The position numbers and the translations under genes were made by a program. A stretch of DNA of 64,000 bases from Molossus alvarezi (taxonomy: Eukaryota; Chordata; Mammalia; Chiroptera; Molossidae). The notes beneath the pieces are model-generated. The model was not told the DNA's origin, did not search any database, and saw only the letters and a list, made by a program, of their open reading frames with translations. Where the stretch lies: positions 33,202,986 through 33,266,985 of the forward strand of contig CM073905.1 of the NCBI GenBank assembly GCA_037176705.1, read 5' to 3'. Below, in pieces: positions 54,991-64,000 of the stretch (position 1 is its first letter; each line of letters starts with the position of its first letter).

Positions 54991-55350
54991 TGTGGGCTGA
55001 ATCGTGTCCACCCAAAATTCCTCTGTGGAAGCCCTAACCCTCAGGACCTGAGAAAGTCAATGTATTTGGAGGCAGGGTCTTCATAGAAGTGATTTAGTTG
55101 GAATGAGGTCATGGGGGGGGGGTGGCTGATCCAATATGACTGTTGTGATGATAAGAAGGGACCATTTAGACACAGACACACCCAGAGGGGTGACCAGGTG
55201 AAGACACAGGGAGGAGGCGGCCATCCACGGTCCAAGAAGAGAGGCCTCAGAAGAAACCGACCTGCCGACCCCCCGACTGTAAGAACGCCCCCATCTGTGA
55301 AAGCCACCCAGGCTGCGGAACTTGGTTACGGAAGCCCACGCAAACGACAC
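54991..55350 (+). mobile_element. MaLR LTR (MST/MLT type), old
   Basis: Starts TGTGGGCTGAATCGTGTCC, then 'GAAGCCCTAACCCTCAGG', 'GTATTTGGAGGCAGGGTC', 'GGTGAAGACACAGG', 'GAGAGGCCTCAGAAGAAACC' and a 3' end 'AGCCACCCAGGCTGCGG'. All are MaLR LTR hallmarks in order. No internal region follows. Confidence 0.85.
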
Positions 55351-56364
55351 TGTCGTACACATATTCCCAACAAGGCTGCATTTCGGATGACTTCGTTTTG
55401 TTTTCAACGCAGGGCTGTCACCAAGTGAGGCTGGGAAAAGACAATCAAAGACGGGTTCCAGAGCCTCTGGCTCGGTTCCGTCTCTGAGCCGTTGAGCTCC
55501 CGTCTCAATGCCTCTCCCTCCGCCCAGGGACCCTGGTGTCACCTCCCATACAGGCTGCTTCCACTCGATTCCTTGGCTCATGGTCTGCTTCTGGGGGAGT
55601 CGAAGCAAGGACTTGTCTTTGATCCATCCCGACCCGGGCTGAGGCTGTCCTCGTGTGTGTGATACGCTTGGCTGGGCTTGCCTCAGCCACAGCAGCTAAT
55701 ATTAGGAGCGGGCGGCTGCCTGGGTTGCACCCTGAACAGCCCAACAACTTTGGTCTGCAGCAGAGGCAGCCTCTCTCGCTCCTGTCCCACCCAAACAGGC
55801 AAAGCACCTGCAGTTCTGGGCGTCACGGGACCCGGGGCAGAGCGGCCTGGTCTGAGCTCCTGCAGACTCACCGCCTGGCTCACCCTGGATCCGCTGCACC
55901 TTATGTAACCATCTCTCTCTCTCACAAGGGAGACTGACCAGCTTACATCCTGCAGGTTCCAAGTTTCCGATCCACCAATGACTCCAGCCCGTTCACCCTG
56001 AATCGGCTCCTTCTCCTAGGAGGTGCTAATGCCCTCTTGTGTGAAATGACTATCTCCCAGACCCCCATCCCCGCATTGCCAAGACACACAGTTCCCACCT
56101 TTCCGCCCGAGCCCGGTGCCCAGCTGTCTCGGAGAGAATGAGCCACTTTGTGAGTCTCGCAAGCAGCCTTGCCTGGGGTGGTCCACTGGCATCTCCATGA
56201 GCATGGCCTCCTCTGCCCTGGCCTCAGGCAGCCCTGGCCAGCTGGCCAGACTCCCCGGGCTCCTGGGCAGCTCATGCCCAGGGAAAGCTACATCCCCTCC
56301 CAACTGTGACCAGAGGTCGGGGTTGTTTTAGAAGTGTCCGATGATGGTTTTCAAAAACCTTATT
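55351..56364. other. Unassigned stretch
   Basis: Frames of up to 175 codons (55081-55608, minus) run into the MaLR LTR and are chance. No repeat or RNA gene recognised. Confidence 0.45.
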
Positions 56365-56880
56365 TTACTCCTGTTCCAAACACATCCCATAAAATAATCT
56401 TATAGCCAAAGGAAACGCATCTTGGTGGGGGTCCGCCCGTGCACGGGCAAGCTGACGAAGAGAGACACGCCACTTTCTGCCTAGTGCTTTCAGAAACTGG
56501 TGGCAACTTGATGTTCTGTCCTCAACGTGTAGGGAAGAGTATTTTCCAAGGTCACGTTCATAATCTCCAGGTCTCCAGATCCTGGGAACAGGCCAGTCTC
56601 TCCTCCATAAGACGCTCAGTAGGGAAACAGTCTCCCTCTTCTGAATGGAATTTAGTAGCGATCTGTTATAGACGCTCAGTAGGGAAACAGTCTCCCTCTT
56701 CTGAATGGAATTTAGTAGCGATCTGTTATATGACCCTTCGGTGTCCTCTTTCCTGCTACAGTATCTCTTGAAACTAGGTCCTTCTGCTACGGCCACCACC
56801 AGAAGCACAGCCAGGGTGACCACACAGGCTCCTCCCTGCCACTGTGCTGCCCCCTGCAGGCCACTCTCCTCAAAACAGCC
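56365..56880 (-). CDS. Open frame with one hydrophobic span; hypothetical
   Basis: An open minus-strand frame ends with a TAA at 56365. Codons at about 56785-56832 encode a hydrophobic run (ACVVTLAVLLVVAVA) preceded by WQGG and followed by a basic, Cys-containing stretch (FKRYCSRK), the layout of a single-pass membrane segment. Downstream a perfect 60-bp tandem duplication adds 20 residues in frame. No family is recognised; the short membrane-protein layout faintly recalls small MAP17-like proteins, but I see no alignment I would trust. No in-frame start with support lies directly upstream. It may be a later exon of the candidate below or pure chance. Confidence 0.2.
   Translation of the reverse strand, partial: GCFEESGLQGAAQWQGGACVVTLAVLLVVAVAEGPSFKRYCSRKEDTEGSYNRSLLNSIQKRETVSLLSVYNRSLLNSIQKRETVSLLSVLWRRDWPVPRIWRPGDYERDLGKYSSLHVEDRTSSCHQFLKALGRKWRVSLRQLARARADPHQDAFPLAIRLFYGMCLEQE
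56611..56730. repeat. Perfect 60-bp tandem duplication
   Basis: The unit starting GACGCTCAGTAGGGAAACAG at 56611-56670 is repeated without any mismatch at 56671-56730. The length equals 20 codons, so the minus-strand frame is kept. Perfect identity implies a very recent event or an assembly/sequencing artefact. Confidence 0.97.
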
Positions 56881-57031
56881 AAAAGGGCTCTTACAAGTCA
56901 GTCCGTTCAAGGTACTCCTCTGCAAATCCTTCTGTGGATTAAACAAACACCCTTTAGGAACGCAAAACGGAAGACACTCGACACATGTGGACTAGAAGGG
57001 ACCTTGCTCAACCTGATCACAAGGAACTCAC

Positions 57032-57142
57032 CAGCGTGAGACTCAACGATGAAAGAATGCACACCTCCCCTAAAGATCAGGGCCAAGACGAGGGCGGCCA
57101 CTCTTGCCACGTCCATTCTACATTGTCCAGGAGGTTACAGCC
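57032..57142 (-). CDS. Candidate signal-peptide exon; gene not recognised
   Basis: Minus strand: a long pyrimidine tract and 'CTAATTCCAG' form a good acceptor ending at 57143. The exon carries an ATG at 57116-57114 with A at -3 and G at +4. The translation starts MDVARVAALVLALIF, then RGGVHS, an N-basic plus hydrophobic pattern like a secretion signal. The exon ends at 57032 with G before GTGAGT, a strong donor (phase 1). The open frame 56365-56880 lies about 180 bp downstream, but its obvious acceptors are phase 0, so only a weak phase-1 acceptor would join them. No database name comes to mind. A chance combination of motifs is possible. Confidence 0.3.
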
Positions 57143-57473
57143 CTGGAATTAGGCAAGAAAAAGAAATAAGAGGCAAGCAGATTAGAAAGGAGGAAGTAAA
57201 ACTCTCTCCTCGCAGATACCGTCAGCTCCTGGGGCACACATTCGGCCAAGCCCTGACTTGTAGCATTTACTGATTTCTGTGGCTGATGTTAAAACATCAG
57301 CATGATGTCCCTGAGTGTGCAGCGGGGAAGAAGGTGCAGAATCAGCCCTAGGAATAACGGTTAGGTACGTTATGTACCTCGTTATGATTCTCCCTTCGAC
57401 TTCCACCAGCACAGTGGCACAGAGTAAACATGTAACAAATGTGTATCAAATTGGAGGTGCAATGCCTCCGTGA

Positions 57474-57716
57474 TTTCTCTTAAATCTAAAGTGCTCAGTG
57501 TGGCCTCCGAGGCCCTGTGTAATTTGGCCCCTGTCCACTTTTCCAGCTTCTTATTAGAGCCCCTCCTCCCTCCTTGCACTCAGTCCCACGTCATCCTTCC
57601 TTCTCTTCCTCCAGCGATCCAAGTTCTTCCCACCTCAGGGCCTTTGCACGTGCTGTTTCCTCTCCTAGACTGCTGCCTTCGCTTGGCTAGGTCTTGTCAC
57701 TCAGGGTCTTCAGTTA
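57474..57716 (+). mobile_element. L2 LINE 3' end
   Basis: 'GAGGCCCTGTGTAATTTGGCCCCTG' (in parts), 'CACTTTTCCAGCTTCTTATT', 'ACCTCAGGGCCTTTGCACGTGC' (in parts) and 'CTGTTTCCTCTCCTAGAC' are L2 3'-end phrases in order. Confidence 0.83.
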
Positions 57717-57717
57717 A

Positions 57718-57916
57718 TGCAATTGTTCTCAAACAGGGGCATTTGCCAATGGCTGGAGATATTTTTGAGGCCACAACTGGAGGAGAGCCACCAGCATTGA
57801 GTGAGTAGGGACAAAGATTCTTCTCAATGTACCTACAATGCCCAGGGCAGGCCCCACAACGAAGAATTATCCAGCCCCGAATGTCAATAGGGCCAAGATG
57901 GAGAAACTCTGGCTGA
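57718..57916 (+). mobile_element. MER20 (hAT-Charlie), near full length
   Basis: 'GTTCTCAAACAGGGGCATTTG', 'CAATGGCTGGAGATATTTTTG', 'GAAGAATTATCCAGCCCCG' and 'AATGTCAATAGGGCCAAG' match MER20 from end to end. It directly abuts the L2. Confidence 0.9.
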
Positions 57917-59120
57917 ATTTCACAGTGCCCGCCCTGCTCACCTTACTAACTGAAGGAGGTCTTCCCTGTTAGTCTTTCTCCTCGTATCATTCAAGCACAA
58001 TGTGGACCAGACCAGACCAGACCCACAGCAGACATCCCAGGGTATTTGAGCAGATACTCGGGATGCTCCGAACAAACTAAATGGCCCCGCTGACGTCAGG
58101 GTCACAGAAGCAGAAACCGACACCAAAGAGGTCCATGCAAGTGATTTACTGAGGAAGCGCTCGAGGGGAACCAGAAGGCGGTACCGTGAGGCCGAGGGGG
58201 AACAGGAAGAGCCCAGGTAGGGTGAGGTTTCAGCAAAGCCTCAGCTTAGCCTGATCCTGCGAGACTCGGGATGTAATTACAGCGCAGTGATGGTCCCAAC
58301 GCCTCCAAGGCCAAGCAGCTGAGCTTTCCTGCGCTTGTCCTGGGCACTCACTCCAGAGCGGTGCCCGGGTGTCTTCTGTCTCCAAGCATCATCAGCCCTC
58401 TGGGCTTGCAGGCACAGCTGCCGCCGGGAGCCTGGGAGCAGATGGCCAAGGACCGCCACAGGTGCAGCCGCGAGGAGCCAACGCTCACGGAAGCGAGAAG
58501 ATGTTCGCACAGATACACCTGGGGGATCCGGATGGCGGGCTGACCATGAGAATCTGCAGAGAACCTGGGCGACCCACTGAAAGGGAATAGCCCCGCCTGA
58601 CTTCAGCTGGTCTGCAAAGGGCCCCTCTTTCCCAGGGGCCAGCAGGAGGGGACAGGCGTCGGCGAGCACCTCCCGGGAGCAGGGAGCTGTGCCGTGACAT
58701 CAGCGGGCACTGGCATCAGGCCCTCGCCCAGAGCTTTTTGCCTCTCGTGCCCCTGCCGTCATCAAAGGTTACAGGCTTCGATCCCTTCCCATGATTTATG
58801 TTTCTACAAAGGTTGCTCATAAAAAGAACATCTGTATGTCAAATCCACTTGGCTTAATCAGCTCGGAGATGCTTCTTCGCTCCCGTGTGAAATGGCTCTG
58901 CCCCTGAGCCGCTAACCATCTCCAGAATGTCTCTTTAAGCCCCCGACGGGGCTGGGGATGGTCGAGGGCTTCCGAAAGCTGTTTCCAAAAGTCTTCGTGG
59001 ATGGGGGTTCTCGAAGCGAGGATCTGTGGGTGCCGGGGTGGACCACGGCGCGCACACACCTGAAGACGGACGCTAGAAATTCCCCTCTGGCAGCACTGAG
59101 TTTTCTATTTTACAATGTTT
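57917..59120. other. Unassigned stretch
   Basis: Frames of up to 130 codons with no domain. A tiny (ACCAG)3 run lies near 58006-58020. No repeat recognised. Confidence 0.4.
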
Positions 59121-59137
59121 ATTTATTTATTTATTCT
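59121..59137. repeat. (TTTA)n microsatellite
   Basis: Four TTTA units immediately before the MaLR LTR. Confidence 0.85.
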
Positions 59138-59562
59138 GCCATAACGAAGTGCCACAAAGCAGGTAACTTACATGACAGGAATCCATGCTCCCAGTTCTGG
59201 AGACCGGGAGTCCGAGGTGTCAGCGGGGGTGGTTCCCTCTGAGGCCGCGAGGGAGAAGGCCTTGCGTGTCCCTGTGCGTGTGGTGATTTGCTGGTGATCT
59301 CTGGTGGCCGGTGGGTGTGTCGCCCTGATCTCGGCCTTCACCTTCGCGTGGTGTCCGTGTTCTCCCTGCATCCAAATGCAATTCTGTATCCAAATGTCCC
59401 CCTTTCACAAGGACACCAGTCGTATTGAATTAGGGGCCACCCTCCCCCCGAATGACCTTAACTGATTACATCTGCAGTGACACTATTTCCAAATGACGTC
59501 CCATTCTGAGGCTCTGGAGGTTAAGTTTCAAGATAAGAATATTCGGAAACTCAATTTTAGAG
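59138..59562 (-). mobile_element. MaLR LTR (MST/MLT type), old
   Basis: Reverse-oriented hallmarks: 'CTGCCATAACGAAGTGCCAC', 'CAGTTCTGGAGACCGGGAGTCC' (in parts), 'AAGGACACCAGTCGTATTG', 'CTATTTCCAAATGACGTCCC' and 'CATTCTGAGGCTCTGG'. It is opposite in orientation to the MaLR LTR at 54991. Confidence 0.85.
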
Positions 59563-60394
59563 CAAAAAGGGGAAGACAGTGCCCCCCCCACCCCACCCCC
59601 CGCCAAGGGTAGGGGCTGGGGAAGAAAGCACTGATGGGGGTAGGTGACCAGTTGGCTGTGGGACAATGAGCCAGCCCCAACCCACTGACTGAGAAGCCGT
59701 CCTCGTGGCCTCTTGTGTCTCAGGCCCTTCTGTTGACCCCTCCTAGCCACTCGAGCTCGCCTCTCACCCTGCCACTTTTGTGGGGACCAGATCACCAATG
59801 CACAACCCAGAAGTGGGTGGGATTAAGTCACTGGGTGGCCTTGACCGTGGGGGATGGGAGCCGATAGAGAAGGCTTCCCTCCCTTATGCCCTGAGTAGAC
59901 GCACTGAGGTGCACTTCACAAGGCTTCCTAGGTCCTGCAGCGCACACACCCGTGGCTTCGTCGCTGTCCGTCATTCTGCTCCCTGCGGCCACCGGCCGGC
60001 ACGTGAGCCCTTGTCAAGCTCTGCTTTGGGACCTGGGCTAAGACTACAGAGAAATGGGGGTGCCTTCCCCTGCTGCCGTCGGCACCCCCGTGTGCACTGA
60101 TGAGGCTCTTGGAAGAGAGAATAGGAGGTGACAGCAGAGAGGTGCAGGGGCTGGGGCACCACGTCCCTGGGGACAAGCCACTCCGAGCTTGTCAGGAGCT
60201 CAGGGGTATCTGTAGACGCCCCTGCACTACTGGACATCCCTATTCCCTAAAATCCCCGGATGTTACACGCTGTTGCCTGCAAGCTTGCTTCCCTAACACC
60301 CAATTTTCCCCCAAATTAGAAATGCTCTCCTGCCGACCACTCCCAGGCATCATCCCTAAGGCTCCAGGCTTTGAAGCCTCCCCTACCGGCCTGC
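59563..60394. other. Unassigned stretch
   Basis: A C-rich run lies at 59581-59605. Frames up to 106 codons; nothing recognised. Confidence 0.4.
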
Positions 60395-60470
60395 AATGTG
60401 GCAGTTACCCAGAGGCTCCGCACCTCCGTGTTCCCATCTGTAAAATGGGGGTCCTGAGAGTGCCGGGCTC
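60395..60470 (+). repeat. MIR SINE fragment
   Basis: 'GTGTTCCCATCTGTAAAATGGGGGTCC' (in parts), the MIR hallmark. Confidence 0.7.
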
Positions 60471-60984
60471 AGACTTGGTGCAAGGTGGGCGTGGGGTCGA
60501 TGCCTGCAAGGCGGTTTCCTGCCCGGCTGATTCGCGGGGAGCTCGCCACGAGGACAGACAAAGCCCGCAGCTTCCACGGAAGGGGCCGGCCCGGAAGGGA
60601 CGCGGGGACCTTTCCCAGGGCCTGAGATGTTGGAGCCCAGCTTTGTTCAGTGTGTGACAACTCAGTGTGCTGACACACACCCTCCCCTGTGTGTGTGTGT
60701 TACGTTTTCATGAGAAATCTGAGGCCAGAAAAAAATAACATTACCTGTTGCTGCTGGTGGCGGCATCACTGAACCCCAACCTGTGGGAGGAAGTGGGAGA
60801 ATCCTTGGCCTCAGGGGAAAACCCAGTAAGCAGAAGCCCGACCCTCCAATTCGGGCTTTGGGGTTCCTCCCAAGTGGGTGACTACTGGGCTGGTTTCTGG
60901 TGGCAGGACTCCCCATCTCCAGACCTCCCTTTCTCCCTGGGTCCCATGGAAAGAAACCCCCCTCACCTAAGTCTACCGTCTCGT
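60471..60984. other. Unassigned stretch
   Basis: The tail of a 185-codon plus frame and minus-strand frames overlap; no domain. A short (TG)n run lies at about 60689-60701. Confidence 0.4.
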
Positions 60985-61250
60985 CATGGTTCTCCATTTT
61001 ACTGATGGGGAAACAGGCTCCCAGCAGTTCATTATAAAGTAGCCGTATTAAAGCTGCCTCTAAGGATAAGAACGGCCCCAGTCCCACAGCGACACCAGCT
61101 GGCATGCACGAGCTCCCCGGGGACCAGGCGCCGGTCCAGGCTTCTCGTTCTCAGCTCCTTGCGTCCTCACTATTATTCCCATTTTGCAGAGGAGGAGACT
61201 AAGGCCCAGAGGCAGAGGCCCAGACCAGAGCTCCTGCTCCCGGCTGCCCC
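60985..61250 (-). repeat. Two MIR fragments
   Basis: 60985-61060 ('CTCCATTTTACTGATGGGGAAACAGGC', in parts) and 61155-61250 ('TTCCCATTTTGCAGAGGAGGAGACTAAGGC', in parts) are both reverse MIR. Confidence 0.75.
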
Positions 61251-61424
61251 AGCGCCAGGCCCCTGCCGTCGGTGGGTGGCTCCCAGCTCCCACCCTCCCA
61301 ATCCCTGTCTCTCCCCTCCCCCACCCGAGCCTTGAGCCGGGCTGGGTCCTTGCCAAGTCTCAGCTGTCACAGCGTTCCCACCTTTGATCACCAGTCAGCG
61401 TTCTTGAAGTGCCGAGTCTCCCAG

Positions 61425-61600
61425 ATGTTGGGCTGATCAAAGGCAGCTGTTGCCCGGACCCTCCCCAGAGCACAGATTATAGACGCAGGCAGCCGAGGGG
61501 CGGGCAGTGGGAGGGGCGGCTGACAGATGGAGCCCCGGGGCGGGGCCGGGCCCTGGCTGCAGGTTGCAGGAGGACCGGGTTCCACCAGCCCGGGGCAGAG
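61425..61600. promoter_or_regulatory. GC-box and G-quadruplex patch
   Basis: GC boxes GGGCGG (61499-61504, 61513-61518 region) and GGGGCGGGGCC (about 61536-61546) lie with a TCF/LEF-like GATCAAAG (about 61434-61441). A canonical G4 sequence, GGGGCGGGCAGTGGGAGGGG, lies at 61497-61516. CpG content is raised. It looks like an enhancer or CpG-type promoter fragment, but no exon is seen beside it. Confidence 0.4.
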
Positions 61601-62170
61601 ACGCTGATGCTTGGGACAGATGTGCCACGGGCTGAGCTGGGACCAGGACAGGGACCCTCGAAGCCAGCCCAGCAGCCAGATCTCAGAGATTCGATTCGAG
61701 GTTGCCAATACCTTGTATAACGACAACCATTCTCGTCAGTGCGTGGCCCACACCATGGACTCCATTTTCCCTTGCAGGTCATCAAGAGCGGAAATTTAGA
61801 TTTACAATTCATTAAAACATCAGGGGTGAAACAGCACGTACACATAATCGTGTGCGTTTTGTTTTCCCGGCGGAGTTATAAGAGCAACGGGCAGGTACAC
61901 ACCAGGAACTCCGCTTGGAGCTGGGAGGAAGCCCTCATTGTACGTTGTCTTCATTCACGGAGTCGACAGAATGCCTGGGCATATGCTCAGATAGCAGTGC
62001 CCAAGACCGACGAAATGCTTGCTGGAGTCAGAAATGGGCGTGTCTCTATTTTGTGCAGTTAATATATGCTATGTTTGTAATAAAGAGATTTTTACGTTTA
62101 AGCAAAATAGTAAATGGTGTATACAGTGAGTATCGATTTTATAAAATACATGCTATAACTATGTAAAGGT
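61601..62170. other. Unassigned stretch
   Basis: The right part (62050-62165) is AT-rich and may be old L1, not assignable. Confidence 0.35.
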
Positions 62171-62173
62171 AGA

Positions 62174-62179
62174 TGATAG

Positions 62180-62218
<39 letters not shown>

Positions 62219-62228
62219 CAGACAAGAT
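62174..62228. repeat. (GATA)n microsatellite
   Basis: A perfect GATA run at 62181-62218 with imperfect ends. Likely polymorphic. Confidence 0.96.
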
Positions 62229-62444
62229 ATAAGGCTAAAAGAAATGAGTCGATATACACAGGAGCCGCAACCCCTGCGACTTGATGGGCGGGAAGCTACC
62301 CCCACCTTCCTCCCTGTCTCGGGTCCCATTTCCCATGGGACAAATAGAAATGGGTGGAATGGCTCCGAGTCCCACCCTCAGAAACCCAAGATCACAAACA
62401 CGACCCAGACCGGCAAGGGTGGCGGATCCCCTTTCTGAGCAGGT

Positions 62445-62572
62445 GGCCTGTGCCAAGCCCTTTGAATACCTTTCTCGAACCCTCTCTACACCCGAGGTAG
62501 CAGATACTCCCAGTTTGTCCAGCTGCGAAGCCGAGACAGGGCGAGGACAGAGGTGCGACCACAGGCTCAGAC
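62445..62572 (-). repeat. MIR SINE fragment
   Basis: Reverse MIR: 'GTGCCAAGCCCTTTGAATACC' then 'GAGGTAGCAGATACTCCCAG' and 'GAAGCCGAGACAGGGCG'. Confidence 0.6.
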
Positions 62573-62876
62573 CGGCTCAGAAATTTGTGCATCAGCTGGT
62601 CAACACGGCTGTTACTAACAGTTCGATTGTGTACGCTTGCCATTTAATAGATTGTTTTAAAAACAAGGAAATGCTCCAAACGCCCCACTTTCTCATTGTC
62701 TTACTACATTTTTGTTCTTACCTGTGCTCTTGAGCTTCCTGCCGGCTGATGGAAATCTTACGCAAGGGGGTGCTACATGGAAATCAGCCACGGTGGGGGG
62801 CATTTACACCTCGGAAATTGGCAAATGCCTCAGAGCCAATGTACCAAGTCTTCCAGGTACCTGAAGAAATAAAATG
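62573..62876. other. Unassigned stretch
   Basis: No exon or repeat recognised. Confidence 0.4.
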
Positions 62877-63081
62877 CAGCCTGTCTGGTGTGGCTCAGTG
62901 GTTGAGCAGCTACCCCTGCACCAAGAGGTCTCCAGTTCGATTCCCGGTCAGGACACATGCCCAGGTTGTGGGCCCGATCCCCAGTGGGGGGCATGCAGGA
63001 GGCAGCCAATCAATGTTCTCTCTTATCGATGTTTCTATCTCTCTTCCTTCCTCTCTCTCTCTAAAATCAATAAAGGAAAAA
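62877..63081 (+). mobile_element. Ves SINE, short type, copy 12
   Basis: Head AGCCTGTCTGGTGTGGCTCAG, B box CAGTTCGATTCCCGG and tail TAAAATCAATAAAGG followed by AAAAGAAAAG. Flanks GAAGAAATAAAATGC and GAAAAGAAAAGATGC suggest an imperfect TSD. Two frames of 100 and 159 codons are SINE translations. Confidence 0.93.
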
Positions 63082-63095
63082 GAAAAGAAAAGATG

Positions 63096-63400
63096 CCCTC
63101 TTCCCCAGAACCACCGCCTCTTCCCAGCCTCAACTCAAGTGCCTCCTTTTCATTTCTCTGGGTTTCTCTTTACTGACCAACCCGGGCATGGAAGGGCCTC
63201 CAGGCTGCCATGGAAACCGCCAGAGTAAGCAATATTGAACCTATCTAATGAGCAGGAAGGTTGAGGCAATAACCCATTGGAGAACTTTGACTCAAGTAGA
63301 AGGGATTATGTCTTGGAAACAACTGGTCTACCCATTCTGCTGCGCATGGCTGAGCATCCTCTGCTGAGCCCTCTCATCTTGCTGGACCACGGGGCTTCTT
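63096..63400. other. Unassigned stretch
   Basis: No exon or repeat recognised. Confidence 0.4.
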
Positions 63401-63404
63401 TCTC

Positions 63405-63512
63405 CACCCATATCCACCTTAAGGATGGGAGCTGTGCCCCCTGGAAGGGCAGGAACTGTGCCCCATTCTTGTGATCAATCAATATTCCCTGAGTGCCAAA
63501 CGAATTCAGCTT
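63405..63512 (+). mobile_element. L2-like 3' end fragment
   Basis: 'GGGAGCTGTGCCCCCTGG...AGGGCAGGAACTGTG' and 'GATCAATCAATATTCCCTGAG' resemble the L2 terminal region. Confidence 0.5.
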
Positions 63513-63544
63513 CCCTGGTTACTGACTGAGTTCTTAGTTAGGCT

Positions 63545-63660
63545 CATCTGTAAAATGGGTCGATAGAGACACCTGCCTGGGGTTCGGCGTCAGAGGTACA
63601 AGGCATGGAAAGGGTTTAGCAGGATTCCCATGGCCATGCAGTAAGTAGTAGTTGTTTATT
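63545..63660 (+). repeat. MIR SINE fragment
   Basis: 'GGCTCATCTGTAAAATGGGTCG' and a terminal 'GTAAGTAGTAGTTGTTTATTAATA' match MIR core and 3' end. Confidence 0.65.
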
Positions 63661-64000
63661 AATATTTTGCGAGGGTTGGTTTTATGGGCTTGCTGGCTGA
63701 AAGTTCTTCCCGGGGAAAGGGGAGAGGAGCCAGGCGGTGTGGAGGTACCACCAGGGCAGCCCCCCCACTCTGCCTCAGTGCCCCCAGAACTGGAGCCTCC
63801 TCACCCCTCCGTCCTGGCCCCCTAAGAGCATGAGACCAAGAGGGGGCTGATCAATCACCAGGACTTTAAAGGCCGTTCAGCTTTCATACATCATGTCCTC
63901 CCAATGTTTCTCTTAGCTGTGTGCTAACACCCGTTTGTTTAGAACTCACAGCAAATACATCTTGGAGAGGACTTTGATCCCTGGCAGTGGGTGCGTGTGA
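63661..64000. other. Unassigned right edge
   Basis: No exon or repeat recognised before the window ends. Confidence 0.4.

Noticed and set aside
1..64000. CRISPR array, bacterial operon or phage-like system
   Set aside because: SINEs, LINEs, LTRs, microsatellites and splice-like signals show vertebrate DNA. The tandem arrays have no spacer structure.

Overview
This window looks like ordinary nuclear DNA from a microbat (Chiroptera, probably the vesper-bat side of the order). The main evidence is twelve copies of a tRNA-derived SINE with the Ves layout: a 'GGCTCAGTGGTTAGAGC' A box, a 'GGTTCGATTCCCG' B box, a CT-rich body, and a tail ending in AATCAATAAA or GGTGAGGATTAAA. They sit on a background of mammal-wide fossils: MIR, L2, old L1, MER5A, MER20, other hAT elements and MLT1/MaLR LTRs. 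One LINE-1 3' end is of the type shared by laurasiatherian mammals. A damaged piggyBac transposase fragment is also present. I saw no HeliBat Helitron copies.

I found no gene I can name. There is no bacterial-style operon, no rRNA, no stand-alone tRNA gene and no CRISPR. The many 60-250 codon reading frames are nearly all chance frames in GC-rich intergenic or intronic DNA, and several are translations of SINEs. The one stretch with some protein-coding character is 56365-57142 on the minus strand. There, a possible exon (good acceptor, strong start context, signal-peptide-like sequence, GTGAGT donor) is followed by an open frame with one hydrophobic span and a perfect 60-bp in-frame tandem duplication. 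I hold this as a hypothesis only.

Layout. 1-2240: two LTR-like retroviral fossils. 2241-9920: mostly unassigned sequence with one Ves SINE, a frameshifted piggyBac fragment and a CpG-rich patch. 9921-18110: five repeat blocks, including a 52-bp minisatellite, a head-to-tail Ves pair, an MLT1 LTR and a minus-strand LINE-1 tail. 18111-25380: mostly unassigned, with an L2 containing a CCGT microsatellite. 25381-29840: hAT fossils, a minus-strand LTR/promoter-like block with four CCAAT boxes about 47 bp apart and a 32-bp minisatellite just downstream of its TATA box, then a string of L1 pieces split by MER5A. 29841-37600: many MIRs, a strong CTCF-like site, a Ves SINE nested inside a MIR, and a TG microsatellite. 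37601-48720: CpG-rich patches, an MLT1 LTR, L1 3' ends, and two Ves SINEs nested in an old L1. 48721-54600: MIR- and hAT-rich. 54601-64000: Ves SINEs, two oppositely oriented MaLR LTRs, the candidate exon, L2 plus MER20, a G-quadruplex/GC-box patch and a GATA microsatellite.

All repeat names are assigned from remembered family hallmarks, not from a database search, and edges are approximate unless target-site duplications (TSDs) are given.
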